Positions 1 to 9,390 of a stretch of 64,000 bases of DNA are shown piece by piece. Under the pieces are notes generated by a model that saw only the letters and a list, made by a program, of their open reading frames with translations, ran no database searches and had not been told where the DNA came from. The stretch's first letter is position 1. The number at the start of each line of letters is the position of its first letter. A program made the position numbers and the translations under genes. The stretch comes from Protopterus annectens (taxonomy: Eukaryota; Chordata; Ceratodontiformes; Protopteridae). The stretch is from assembly GCF_019279795.1 (NCBI RefSeq), contig NC_056739.1, positions 11,655,968 to 11,719,967 on the forward strand, written 5' to 3'.

Positions 1-1260
1 CAGACATGTTGTCTGTCTGGATCGCAATCGTCCTGACGGGAAGAAGGCTCTGAAGTGCTTGCAATGCTAACAGCACTGCCCTCATCTCCAGGACATTGAT
101 ATGCAGTGAGGCCTCCGTCTGGTTCCACGTGCCTTGGACAGTCCTGCCGCAACAATGCCCCCCCCCACACCCAAGGCGAGAGGCGTCCGTGGTCACCGTG
201 GCTAGGGGAGGGGACATAGAGAAGGGGCACCCCTTTTGGAGGTCCGGGGACCGGAGCCACCATAAGAGGGCACTCCTGCAAACCCTGCTGAGAGGGACAG
301 GATGGCTTAGGGGAAAACGTAGTAAGGACCATTGGACTTGGAGTGTCCATTGTAGAATTCTCATATTTAGGCGCACCATGGGAAGGAGATTGATGGTAGC
401 CACCATCGAGCCTAGGGCCCTCAGGACCAGTTCCGCCGGAGGGGTCGGACAATGAAGAATGGCCTGCACATGTAGTTTTAGGGATCGCAACCGGTCCGGA
501 GTTAAGAAAACTAAGAGCTGGTTTGTGTCTACCCTGGCTCCGATAAAATCTATGACCTGAGTCGGGAGCAGGGAGGACTTCCCAGCATGAATCGTGATCC
601 CCAGCCGGGGAGCTAAGCGAAGGAAGAAGTTCCTGGCTGTGCAGAGTAGATGCCGTGTGGGGGTGGTCAGGAGCCAGTCGTCCAGGTACGGAAAGACCTG
701 AATTCCCTGGAGTCTCAGGTGGGCCGCTACTACCGCTAATACCTTGGTGAACACCCTGGGGGCTGTGGTGAGACCAAAGGGGAGGACCCTGAACTGATAG
801 TGACTGGCTCCTAGCCGGAAGCGGAGAAACCTCCTGGATCGTCTGTCCATTAAGATGTGGTAGTACGCATCCTTGAGGTCTATGGAGCACATCCAGTCGT
901 TCTCCTGCAAAAGGGGGAGAATGGATTGAAGAGTGACCATCCGGAACTTTTCTTTGGCTATTGCCAGGTTCAATAGAGATAAGTCGAGGGTTGGCCTTAA
1001 GTCCCCCATCTTTTTTGGCACCAAGAAGAACCTGGAGTAAAAGCCCGATCCATACTGGTCTGGGGGGATGTGCTGGATCACTCCTTTTTCTAGTAGCTGC
1101 TGAATTTCTTTATTTCACCTCTGATCGGGTGAGACATCGGGGAGGAATCTGGGTCTGAGAGGGGGATGGAGAAACGGAATCACGTAGCCTCTGGATATGA
1201 TCCGAAGCACCCAGCGGTCTGTCGTGATGGACTCCAAAGCTGCTAGGTGCTTCGAGAAAT
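1..1260 (-). CDS. D1 pol: DIRS reverse transcriptase plus start of RNase H (partial)
   Basis: Read right to left this is a DIRS RT: linker with ESITTDRW, entry motif QYGSGFYSRFFLVPKK at about 1060-1010, then RMVTLQSILPLL, CSIDLKDAYYH, LPFGLTTAP, the catalytic FPYLDDWLLT near 700-670, and the RNase H start with TTDAS and INVLEMRAVLL near 200-80. The frame is open from about 1114 to the window edge. One in-frame TGA is seen at 1115-1117, in the linker upstream of the RT core. The protein would copy element RNA into DNA. Because the start is ill defined (pol overlaps gag in sister copies), 1260 is approximate. The MT and YR genes should follow outside the window. Confidence 0.85.
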
Positions 1261-1354
1261 GCCCCACTGACCAGTACGGATCGGGCTTTTACTCCAGGTT
1301 CTTCTTGGTGCCAAAAAAGACGGGGGACTTAAGGCCAATCCTCGACTTATCTCT
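975..1354. repeat. Inverted duplication of the RT entry region (arms 975-1067 and 1262-1354)
   Basis: About 90 bp at 975-1067 recurs as a near-perfect reverse complement at 1262-1354, with roughly 195 bp between the arms. As a result the RT entry motif FLVPKKTGDLRPILDLS can be read on the plus strand at about 1300-1355 as well as on the minus strand in its proper place. Compared with D9, the right-hand arm has replaced roughly 180 bp of the gag 3' end. No other copy in the window shows this. Confidence 0.85.
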
Positions 1355-3543
1355 GAAGGACGGGGAGTCCGGAGCAAAACGGGATTGCTGAGACTTTCGG
1401 AACCACATCTTCTTCTGTCCCTTTTGGTTCTTTGAGAAGGACCTCTGGGGAGCAGAGAAGCGGACTCCAACGGCAGACAACGTCTTCCCGTCTTTCTCGC
1501 TCTGGTCTGGACAAAGGTATCCCGTACGGTCTTGCCAAAAAGAGCAGAACCATCAAATGGGGCATTACCGAATGACGCCTTGAAGGGTTCTGTGAAATCA
1601 GAGTGGCGGAGCCAGGCCTGTCGCCTTAGTACGACGACCGCTCCACTAGCTCTAGCAGCCCCTTCCGTAGCATAGGACAGCAGCCGCATAGAGGTATTGG
1701 AAATCGACCTGAGAGTGGCCATTCGGGTAGAGTACACCTGTTTGTCCTCTGCCGACATGGACTCTGGGGGCGACCCGGCGTATTCTTTGATAAGATCCCG
1801 CTGGAGCCGTATGACATGTGCCATGTAGTTCAGCGACCTTATGGAGAAGGTGGCTGAAGCAAACATCCGCTTCCCCAAACGGTCCATCGCCCGGGACTCC
1901 TTGTCAGGGGGATGGACCAAGGGACTCTCTTGGGCCAGTTCCCTCTTAGTGGTTGCTGCCACCAACATGGCATCTACAGGGGTTCCCTTGCTCCAATGAG
2001 ACCTGTCTGAAGGTGGGCTGAGAATTCTGTCAGGCCTCTTAGGGACGGGCTCCACAGTGTCCAGCTCCTTCCAAGCCCTGGTAGTGATCAGATCTACCAG
2101 GGGATCGGCCGGAGGGGACACCCAAGAGGTAGACGGGCCTGCTTCAAAAGCCTCCAGGAACACGGACTCGTCCGAGGGAGGCTTTGGGGCAGACCCCCCC
2201 CCGATCCTGAGCATCTCCATGATGTCCAAATGAGACGTCTTCAGGGGGCGATCTTGGGGAGCCTTCCCCTTCCTCCAAGTCCGTGTCCTCAGTCAAGGAC
2301 ACGGGGGAGTCCAAGTGCCTCCTTTTGCACTTGCGCTTGTGAGGGACATCCTCAGGGGGGCTGTCTGAGGAGGCCTCACCAGCCAAATCTTGTTCCAACA
2401 AGGGAACTACCTGGGACGTCTGAGCAGGCTGTCCCTGGGGCCGGGTGATGGAAGTCGGACCCATCTGTGAGGGAGTGCAGGGTGGAGCCATAGTTAAGGC
2501 AGGGGGCCTGGATTCCATCAACAGAACCCTCTCTACCACATCGAATGCCGAAGGAGAGTCGCTCCCCCCAGGATCCGAGAGCTGACTCTCCCTCGGATTC
2601 GACGGGCAGATCGGGGCTGGAGCTGAAGCCGTCGGATCTGAAGGGCCAGCATGCTCTGATCTAGTCGGAGCCAAAGGCACACTGACTGCTTCGGATCCGA
2701 AGCTCAGCTCTCGGCTCCGAGAGCTAGGATCCACAGAAAAAGGACCCAACAGGCTCGAGGGTACTGTCGGCGCCGAAGTACCCAAGACTACCGGCGCCGA
2801 CAACACCCCGGCTCCGACACTACTCAGCACCGAAGACCCCGAGCCCAGAAAGTGGGTCGCGGAAGGAGCTATCAGGGCGAAAAAGGGGGTCGAGCTCCCC
2901 CCCGGAGGGGGGGGGGGGCAGGAGCACTCCCATCTGCAGCTGGTTCTGGAGGAACCTTCTCATCATCCGGTCCAAGTCTGCATCCGTCAGGCTTCTGGTC
3001 GACCTGGAAGAAGCCACCGAGGTGGGACAGGAGTGCCGCCTCGATGACCTCGAGGGAGATCGGGTCTCCTCCTCCTCTGGCCCCGGTGAAAAGCAGGGAG
3101 AACGGGGCCGAGAAGGAGAAGGCCCGGCCGTCCCAGGGGGAGAGACCCGCTTGGCCGGTGGGGCCAACGCAGAAGCCTCGGCCCGCCTCTTGTGTTTCTC
3201 GTTGCGCTTCTCCCTCCTAGCTTCCCTATCCTCCTGGTCCGAAGAGGGAGGTTTGAGTCCCGGCCAGAGGAAGGGAAGGGTCTGTGGATGCTGCCGCTTC
3301 TGCGGCAGGAACCACGGAGGGGCCGGAGGACGGAGCCGAGTCTGGGGGCAGAAGTCCTGCCAGGATCAGCTTTGACCTCCGGTCCCTGATAGGCCTGGGG
3401 TTGAACGCTGCACAAATAGTACAGCCAGAAGAAAGGTGTTTAACCCCAAGGCATAAAATGCACGAGTGTGGCCATCAGCCGGGGAAAGCTTATGGCCACA
3501 CTCGGTACATTTAGAAAAGAATGTCTTGGAAGCCTCAGACATT
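1355..3543 (-). pseudogene. D1 gag (broken)
   Basis: Gag-like protein of a DIRS element, on the minus strand. It starts at ATG 3541-3543 with MSEASKTFFSKCTECGHK, a decayed form of the Cys/His zinc finger that opens all gags here. A Pro/Ser/Arg-rich middle follows, then SLTDADLDRMMRRFL near 2960, a Ser/Pro-rich stretch with many SEP-type words, the acidic block DTDLEEGEGSPRSPPEDVSF near 2230-2300, and a helical C-terminal half (SIRSLNYMAHVIRLQRDL near 1830, FGNAPFDGSALFG near 1540). Frames change several times (pieces 2820-3167, 2144-2830, 1243-2229). The 3' end is replaced by the inverted RT copy. Expected role: coat/RNA-binding protein of the retroelement particle. Confidence 0.75.
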
Positions 3544-3573
3544 TAACTAAAAACACAAGCACTAGGCCCAAGA

Positions 3574-3574
<1 letters not shown>

Positions 3575-3628
<54 letters not shown>
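3575..3628. repeat. (CA)n microsatellite, about 27 units
   Basis: Uninterrupted CA/TG dinucleotide run of 54 bp in the 5' leader of D1, just upstream of the gag start. A much shorter CA run sits at the equivalent place in D9 (about 32575-32591), so the leader probably had a short CA seed that expanded here. Confidence 0.95.
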
Positions 3629-3635
<7 letters not shown>

Positions 3636-3829
3636 CCTAACACTTTAAAATTCAAGGGGGAGGGAACGCAAAACTCGAGGGAACTCTCTAAAACTAAAAC
3701 TAAACTAATTCCAACACTCAAAAATCACTCAAACTTTAGAAAGTTTAAAGAAAAAAAGGAAGGATTTTTCTCACAAGACTCTGAAAAACTCAGACGCTCA
3801 AGATCAAGCTGCTATCCAAACCGCGGCAA

Positions 3830-3984
3830 ACTAGATCTGAGGTCAGGAAGGGATGGCAGGGAGTTATGGGTAAGGGGGAGGAGCTTGGAGCTCAGATCTT
3901 AGCTGCTGGAAACTGCCGGTTCGGATCCGATATGGATCCGATAACCCATAGGTTGATGCACAAATTAAGTTAACTACTTCAGAT
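3830..3984 (-). repeat. D1 5' (right) inverted terminal repeat
   Basis: It shares the layout of the other right ITRs: a GATCTGAG-type box, the inverted motif TTCGGATCCGATATGGATCC at about 3920, then ACCCAT and an end in CTTCAGAT. The partner left ITR lies outside the window. Confidence 0.7.
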
Positions 3985-5885
3985 CTTTTGTTATAGCAGT
4001 CCAGGCATCTGTGTGCAAGGAAAATTGTCCCTCGACTACCGCCGGAGTGCGGTGAGTGCTGAAAGGGTCTATCCAGAAAGGAATCTCGGAAACCCTGATT
4101 TTGCAGGCCTCCTCTACTGTTAGGACAGTGTTCTTTATTTGAACTCCCACCTCTGCCTCTGAGGGAGTTCTCTGCTTGAATCCTGGAAAGATCCCTGTGA
4201 TTTATGGAACCACATTGTCTTGCCTCCTCTTTGATTCCTTAAAAAGGATTGTTGACAGGTAGAAACGCAAATCCCTACAGCAGACAGGGTCTTTCCTTCC
4301 TCTTCACTTCAGGAAAGCATTTCTTTCACAGAAGGGCCAAACAAGGACATTCCATCAAAAGGAGCATTAATGAAAGATGACTTGAAAGGCTCTGCAAAGT
4401 CACATAATCGCTTCCAGGCATGTCTCCTTATGGTTATGCCTGAACCGGCAGAATGAGAGGTGCCTTCCGCTGCAGGAAAAATCAACCTCATGGACACACT
4501 GGAAATAGATAAAAGAGTGGCCAGGTGTGAAGATGATCTTTTCTTATCTTCTGCAGACAGACTCAGAGAGAGATTTTGAGAGTTCTTTGGTTAAATCCCT
4601 CTGTAGTCTAATAAAGTGTGCCATGTAGTTCAGGGACCTTAAGGCAGAGTTTGCTGAAGAAGCACATACTTTCCAAACCTAACACCCTAGACTCTCTGTT
4701 AGGGGGGGGTGGCAGAAGAACCCTCTTTTACTAGCTCCTTTTTAGTGGATGCCACCATAATCATTGCATCAGCAGGGACTCTGCTCCAGTGGAGGGGCTA
4801 AAATTTTGTTTGGATGGTATGGGATAGGTTCAGCAGAATCTGGTTTCTTCCATGCCCATTAACAGATGAGGTCAATAAGCTGAATGGCTGGAGTGGGGGG
4901 GGGGGGTAGTCACCCAAGACATAGATGTGCCAGCATCAAAAGCCTCCTAATGACTCCTCAGGGGAATGATTATCTGATGACCAAACACCTTTCTGTTTAA
5001 GGATTTCTAAAATGTCTCTAAATGAGACATCATCAGGAGGTGATATGGGGGACCCTTCCCCTTTGTCAAAATCAGTATTTTTGGTGAGAGACTCCAAGGG
5101 GGACCCTATGTGCCTTCTATTACACATTCTCATTTGGTGAACCTCCACAGTGAGATGCTCTGGGAAGGTATCCAAAGACAGGGGTAGTTCTTCCATGGGA
5201 ACTATCTGGATGCTAGATGGAACTGGCTGTCCCTGTGGAGTAGGTATGAAGGGATCAAAGCTTGGAACCATATATATGGGAAAGGGGTAGGAACCAATGA
5301 CGTATGAGAGACTGTATCTGTTAAATGAGAGAAAACCCTTTCCACAACCTTGAAGGCCGATGAACAAAGAGAAACCATGGCCGACCACAATGGAGCCAAA
5401 ACTTCCAATGCTGGCAGATCATGACCATGTCCAGATCTGTGCCTCAAGGATGGAACTGGACCCAAACTATCTAGCACCAGGTTTCAAGGGGCAAGCATTG
5501 GTCAGATATCATCTGAGTAGATCCCGGCCCCACAGATCTGACACTGATGCTTCAGCTGCAAGACTCATCCTGAACCAAAAATATAGGAGTAGAACTGATT
5601 AGGGAAACTGTAAGGGTTGAAGATGTAATTCTCTTCAGATGTGGCACCAGAACTGTTGGAACTGTCAGATATGGGGTTCTGAAACCGAAGGATGGATCAC
5701 AGAAGGAGCTATAACTGTATGTGCAGTGGTAGGAAGGCTTAGAGATCCAAAGGGAGATGATATAACCTCCATCTGGATCTGAGCTCTGAGGAATTTCTCA
5801 TCATCCGATCCACTTCCACTTCAGAAAGACTCTTAATTTCTCCAAAACTTTTGGGTTTCTAATACCATGATGGGAATGGACCCGA
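3985..5885 (-). pseudogene. D2 gag, C-terminal and middle part (decayed DIRS copy)
   Basis: Minus-strand gag relic: C-terminal RRHAWKRLCDFAEPFKSSF and INAPFDGMSLFGPSVKEML (4309-4440), SLNYMAHFIRLQRDL-like stretch (about 4570-4640), acidic block TDFDKGEGSPISPPDDVSF with RDILEILKQKGVW (about 4990-5090), and the VDRMMRNFL box near 5800. Several frameshifts and stops. It continues with its N-terminus at 13841-14329 on the far side of the LINE and D3. CpG words are mostly decayed to TpG/CpA, so it is older than its neighbours D1 and D3. The D2 pol would lie to the left of D1, outside the window. Confidence 0.75.
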
Positions 5886-7620
5886 TTCCTAAGTCAAAGT
5901 AAGATTAAAGTTCATGAAATTAGTATTGTTTCAATCTTTGATGTTAGCCAGGAGTGCTCTTCGCAGTACCTGCAATGTGTCCAATGACTCCTTCTGCAAT
6001 TTTTATGGAGTTACATGTATTGGTAACATATCTAAGTATGACTGTAAATTCTTTTTTGTAAGAACCATTGCTCCTACTACAACTACTGGAACTGTCTGGG
6101 TATCGTTCTTCCACACTGCCCTCATTTCTGCCTGCAAATCCTGGTATTTTATGACTTTGTGTGTCTGTGTATGTACGACACTGTAGTCGCTGGGTGTAAC
6201 AATTTCAATTATCAATGCTACTTTTGTCTTCTTTTCATGAACTACTATATCTGGTTTTCTTGCATTTATTTTTTGAAATGTTGGTAATGGGTGGTCCCAT
6301 GTAATATAAACTTCATTTTCTATAATGCTTTGGGGCTCATGTTTCCAGTGTTTTTCAGCTACCTCAGTATTATGTTCCCACAATCCCCAGTGCAGCAGTC
6401 TTTTTCACGTGAGCATGCCTTTTAGTAAACAGTCCCTCTGCCATTAGTATATTACAACCAGCAACAGTATGTGCAACTGTTTCTAATTCTGCTTTACAAA
6501 ACTTACATGTGTCTTGTCTCTCCCACATGTTCAATGTCTTTGTAAATCAATGTGGTCGTAGTCCACTATCTTGGGCCACCAATATTAACCTTTCATCTTT
6601 TGGTTTAAATTCACCTCTCCTTAACCATTCCTGCATTCGATCCTGATCAACATGAGGTTGTTCCAAAAGTTTACTACACTTGCAGCTATATTTATACATG
6701 TTCCGCATTTCTAGCCTTCTCATCTGATCCTTCACCCTATATTATTTCTTTTGTTTTTCGGCACATTTAATTGCTGCCTGATTTTTATCTACTTCTGTTT
6801 TAATCCTACTTGACGCCGATATGCTGCTGCTAAAGTAAACAAGGAAGTCATCATCTTAGACTTTTTCTCCTGTTTCAAAACTTTCACTAAGTTTGTGTCT
6901 TGTGAGATCAGCAGATAAGTATGCAGTCCCAATGCTGTAGATCTATACATGTAATCAATTTTGAGGAGGCCCATACCTCCTTCAGAATGGGTAATATATA
7001 ATCTTGGTATTTACTGATTTTTATAAATCATTTGATGAGGATGAAGCATTCTTCTTGTTTTCCTGTCCAACCTATCCAACACCTTTTGAGGTCAGTCCAT
7101 CACTCCAGAACTGTAAGTTAGGATAGGAAGAGCAAACTGGTTTATAGCCTGGACCTTGTTTCTAGATGTCCACACTGTTTTCAGTATTACTTTTAGTCTT
7201 CTAAAATACTCCTTACTAAATTTTATTCACATTTATTCATGTTTTATTGTTGTTCCTTCATCACTTCCCAAATATAAATATAATTATTTATATAAATATA
7301 TTCCTTTTGCTCAAGTTCTTTTATATCACATTTCTTTCCCAAACTGATGTTTTCTTGGTGTTGCAGCTTTCCTGCTTTAAAGGTTGCTTTTGCACATTTA
7401 TCAAGACCAAATAACATTCTTATATCATCTGAAAAAGTTTTGACCACTTGCAGTTGTGCTATCAGATCCTCATCTGATGAACTATACAGTTTTAAATCAT
7501 CTAGAAAAAGATGAGAAATCTTTACACTGTTGTTTTCTGGAAGCCAAACTGTAGCCATGACCTAATCTATTAAGATTCCTGGAGGATCTGACAGATGGTA
7601 TAGTAGACTAAGGTCTGTAA
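5885..7620 (-). mobile_element. R4/Dong-type LINE, 5'-truncated, inserted in D2 gag
   Basis: Minus-strand non-LTR retrotransposon fragment. From right to left: end of the RT core with HLFLDDLKLYSSSDED (YxDD-type motif as FLDD, about 7500) and MLFGLDKCAKATFK; thumb region with DRLDRKTRRMLHPHQ and EGGMGLLKIDYMYRS (about 7080-6950); a Cys/His finger CKFCKAELETVAHTVAGC (about 6510-6455); and the restriction-like endonuclease with RKPDIVV, ALIIEIVTPSD and KYQDLQAEMRAVW (about 6275-6115). Frameshifts and stops throughout. The region 7613-7675 between it and D3 is probably D2 gag. Confidence 0.85.
5925..7615 (-). pseudogene. R4-like LINE ORF: RT C-terminus, zinc finger, restriction-like endonuclease
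   Basis: The readable pieces are 7244-7558 (RT catalytic end), 6789-6974 (thumb), 6547-6735 (linker), a CCHC finger in another frame at about 6455-6515, and 6003-6383 (PD-(D/E)XK-type endonuclease). The catalytic pattern is visible as PDIVV...IIEIVTPSD...KYQDLQ. The C-terminal tail (LQKESLDTLQVLRRALL) runs to about 5925 after one in-frame stop. In intact elements this enzyme nicks the target and primes reverse transcription. The gene is dead here: at least three frame changes and the 5' two thirds missing. Confidence 0.82.
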
Positions 7621-7675
7621 TATTTTCTCAGGGTTTGCATTAGTAGAGAGTGGAGTCGAGGAGAAATATGGATAA

Positions 7676-7853
7676 CTTTTAGTTATGTACTCACCATAAC
7701 TTCAGATGTTTGGGATCCATCTCGCCTACATTCTGAATGATGGGTTCGGAGCCGATCCCTCGGCTCCGACTCGGCACGCTTATGCCAAAGAGCGAAGTCT
7801 CTTATTGGCTGAGCTTACTATATCCCAGGATGCACCACTACCAGTCCCCTAGA
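7676..7853 (-). repeat. D3 left (3') terminal arm and ITR
   Basis: Bases 7676-7722 are the unique end complementary to 7999-8045. Bases 7721-7853 are the ITR matching 13693-13822 in reverse complement. The ITR holds a 9-bp inverted repeat, CGGAGCCGA then TCGGCTCCG, with a short spacer, next to a GATGGG box. Confidence 0.92.
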
Positions 7854-7998
7854 TCTAGTTTGTCCGCATACATGCACACATGCACGCCCTGCTTATATAA
7901 CATCGTCAGATGAAACAAGATAAACAGTAGAACTCAAAACCGTTCAATCTCTTCTGATCTCCAAGGCAGGGGGAAGGAGGGTGGGTTTTAGGAATGTA

Positions 7999-8089
7999 GA
8001 GATGGATCCCAAACATCTGAAGTTATGGTGAGTACATAACTAAAAGATGTTATGTGATCCTATCTCGCCTACATTCTGAATGATGGGAC
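7999..8089. repeat. D3 internal complementary region (ICR)
   Basis: Bases 7999-8045 are the reverse complement of the left end and 8046-8089 the reverse complement of the right end, so the ICR is a copy of the joined element termini. In the DIRS model this region templates closure of the circular intermediate. It is followed at 8090 by GACAGCGTCCCTAGCACC, a block nearly identical in D9 and conserved in part in D5, D8 and D14. Confidence 0.92.
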
Positions 8090-8119
8090 AGCGTCCCTAG
8101 CACCTGAATCCTGGGTGGC

Positions 8120-9390
8120 TCACTGGAAAACACTCCTGAGTACCGTGGAACCAAATGATGCTCGTCCTTTAGATGCCACATCCAATTTGTAGTGGGAAAT
8201 GAAAGTGTGCGGATTGGACCAAGTAGCAGCAGCACAAATCTCCGATATAGCGAGCTTGGAATGAAAAGCTATAGAAGTAGCCATAGCTCTGGTAGAATGA
8301 GCTTTGATAGATGTTGTAAGTTGCTTATTCGAAGAAGAATAAGCCTGAGTTATGCAATCTCTGATCCATTTGGAGATAGTAGCTTTTGTGATGGTTTGAC
8401 CCAATTTATTATCCGAGAAGGACACAAACAACTGGTCTGACTTACGAAGTTGCTGAGTCCTGTCTAAATAGAAGCGTAATTGCCTGTGAACATCCAATTT
8501 ATGGAGAGTGTATTCTGCTTCATTGGAGAATTTTGGGAAGAAAACTGGTAGCTCTAGAGATTGTTGGAGACAGAAACTAGAACAGACCTTTGGGACAAAG
8601 GATGGATTAGGCCTAAGTGATACTCTATCCTTGTGGAAAATCAAGTACGGTGGCTTAATAGACAGGGCTTGAAGCTCTGAAACTCTTCTTGCAGAAGTAA
8701 TTGCAACTAAGAAGGCAGTTTTCCAAGACAGATATTTTAACTCACATGTAGCAGCCGGTTTGAAAGGGGAAGATGTTAATGCGCGAAGCACCAAATCAAG
8801 ATCCCACGGAGGCGCAGGATGAAAAGTTGGGGGTCTTAACAGGCCCGCACCTTTAATGAAAGTTTTGCATAGTCTGCTGCTCATCAATGGAGGATCCATG
8901 GATTCGTGGAATTTAGAGATAGCCGCTAGTTGGACTTTAATAGTAGAGACAGAAGATCCTTGATTAAACAGGGATGTTAAGAATTTCAAAACCTCTGGGA
9001 TAGGAGCAGTAATAGGGTCTAAGCCCTTGAGTTGAGCCCAGATAGCAAACCTCTTCCACTTACTAAGGTACAATTTGTTAGTGGTGGGTTTGTGGGCCGA
9101 AGATAAAATGTGAACAACTTCCGGGTCTAGAGTGTGACTTCTGACTAAAGTCGGAAGTGGAGGAGCCAAGCTGTCAATTTCAAAGATCGAAGGGACTGAT
9201 GCTGATGTCCCGACCGATGAATTAGCAGGTCCGGAATTAGGTCTAAAGTCCACGGATCGTCCACCGCATGCTTCTTCAGGTAAGGAAACCATACCTGACG
9301 AGGCCAGTATGGGGCAATCAGTATCACTGCGGACCCCAATTGAGAAGCTTTTTGAATGACTTTGGAGAAGTGGAATCGGAGGAAAGGCAT
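8120..9390 (-). CDS. D3 tyrosine recombinase (YR)
   Basis: DIRS integrase of the tyrosine recombinase family, which inserts the circular DNA copy without target duplication. N-terminal SAM-like part: HKPTTNKLYLSKWKRFAIW (about 9080-9030) and VQLAAISKFHESMDPP. Catalytic residues: first Arg in SARRVSELQAL (about 8690), HSTRAMATS (HxxR, about 8295), and the nucleophile Tyr in HTFISHYKLD (about 8195). Stop at 8120-8122 after STVLRSVFQ. The catalytic domain is in one open frame. In this copy the frame is fused upstream with RNase H (624 codons from 9994) by an indel near 9370. In D9 the YR start is separate, so the natural YR start is probably near 9150-9390. Confidence 0.88.

Larger units (their letters stand above)
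1..3984 (-). mobile_element. D1: DIRS-type YR retrotransposon, 5' part (RH, RT, gag, 5' ITR)
   Basis: Element on the minus strand: its 5' end is at the right (ITR about 3830-3984, ending in CTTCAGAT as several other copies do) and its 3' part (rest of RH, MT, YR, left ITR) lies outside the window. Order from right to left: ITR, leader with a CA microsatellite, gag (3543 to about 1355), pol (about 1260 to 1). The ITR holds the inverted motif CGGATCCGA. Many CpG-rich words are kept, so this is one of the younger copies. It is inserted in the gag/pol junction of D2. The right boundary is inferred from shared terminal words and may be off by a few bases. Confidence 0.85.

Noticed and set aside
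2852..3514. Overlapping plus-strand open frames of 65-122 codons
   Set aside because: They are antisense to the GC-rich, stop-poor gag of D1 and have no domain or counterpart in other copies.
3468..3902. Plus-strand frame with a Thr/His repeat
   Set aside because: Produced by the CA microsatellite in the D1 leader; nothing similar in sister copies.
6003..6383. Host PD-(D/E)XK nuclease
   Set aside because: It is preceded by a CCHC finger and RT thumb in LINE order, so it is the restriction-like endonuclease of an R4/Dong-type LINE.
8120..9390. Phage-type integrase, Crypton or Ngaro recombinase
   Set aside because: It is directly followed and preceded by DIRS features (RT with RH and MT, inverted terminal repeats and an ICR). 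Ngaro elements have split direct repeats instead, and Cryptons lack RT.
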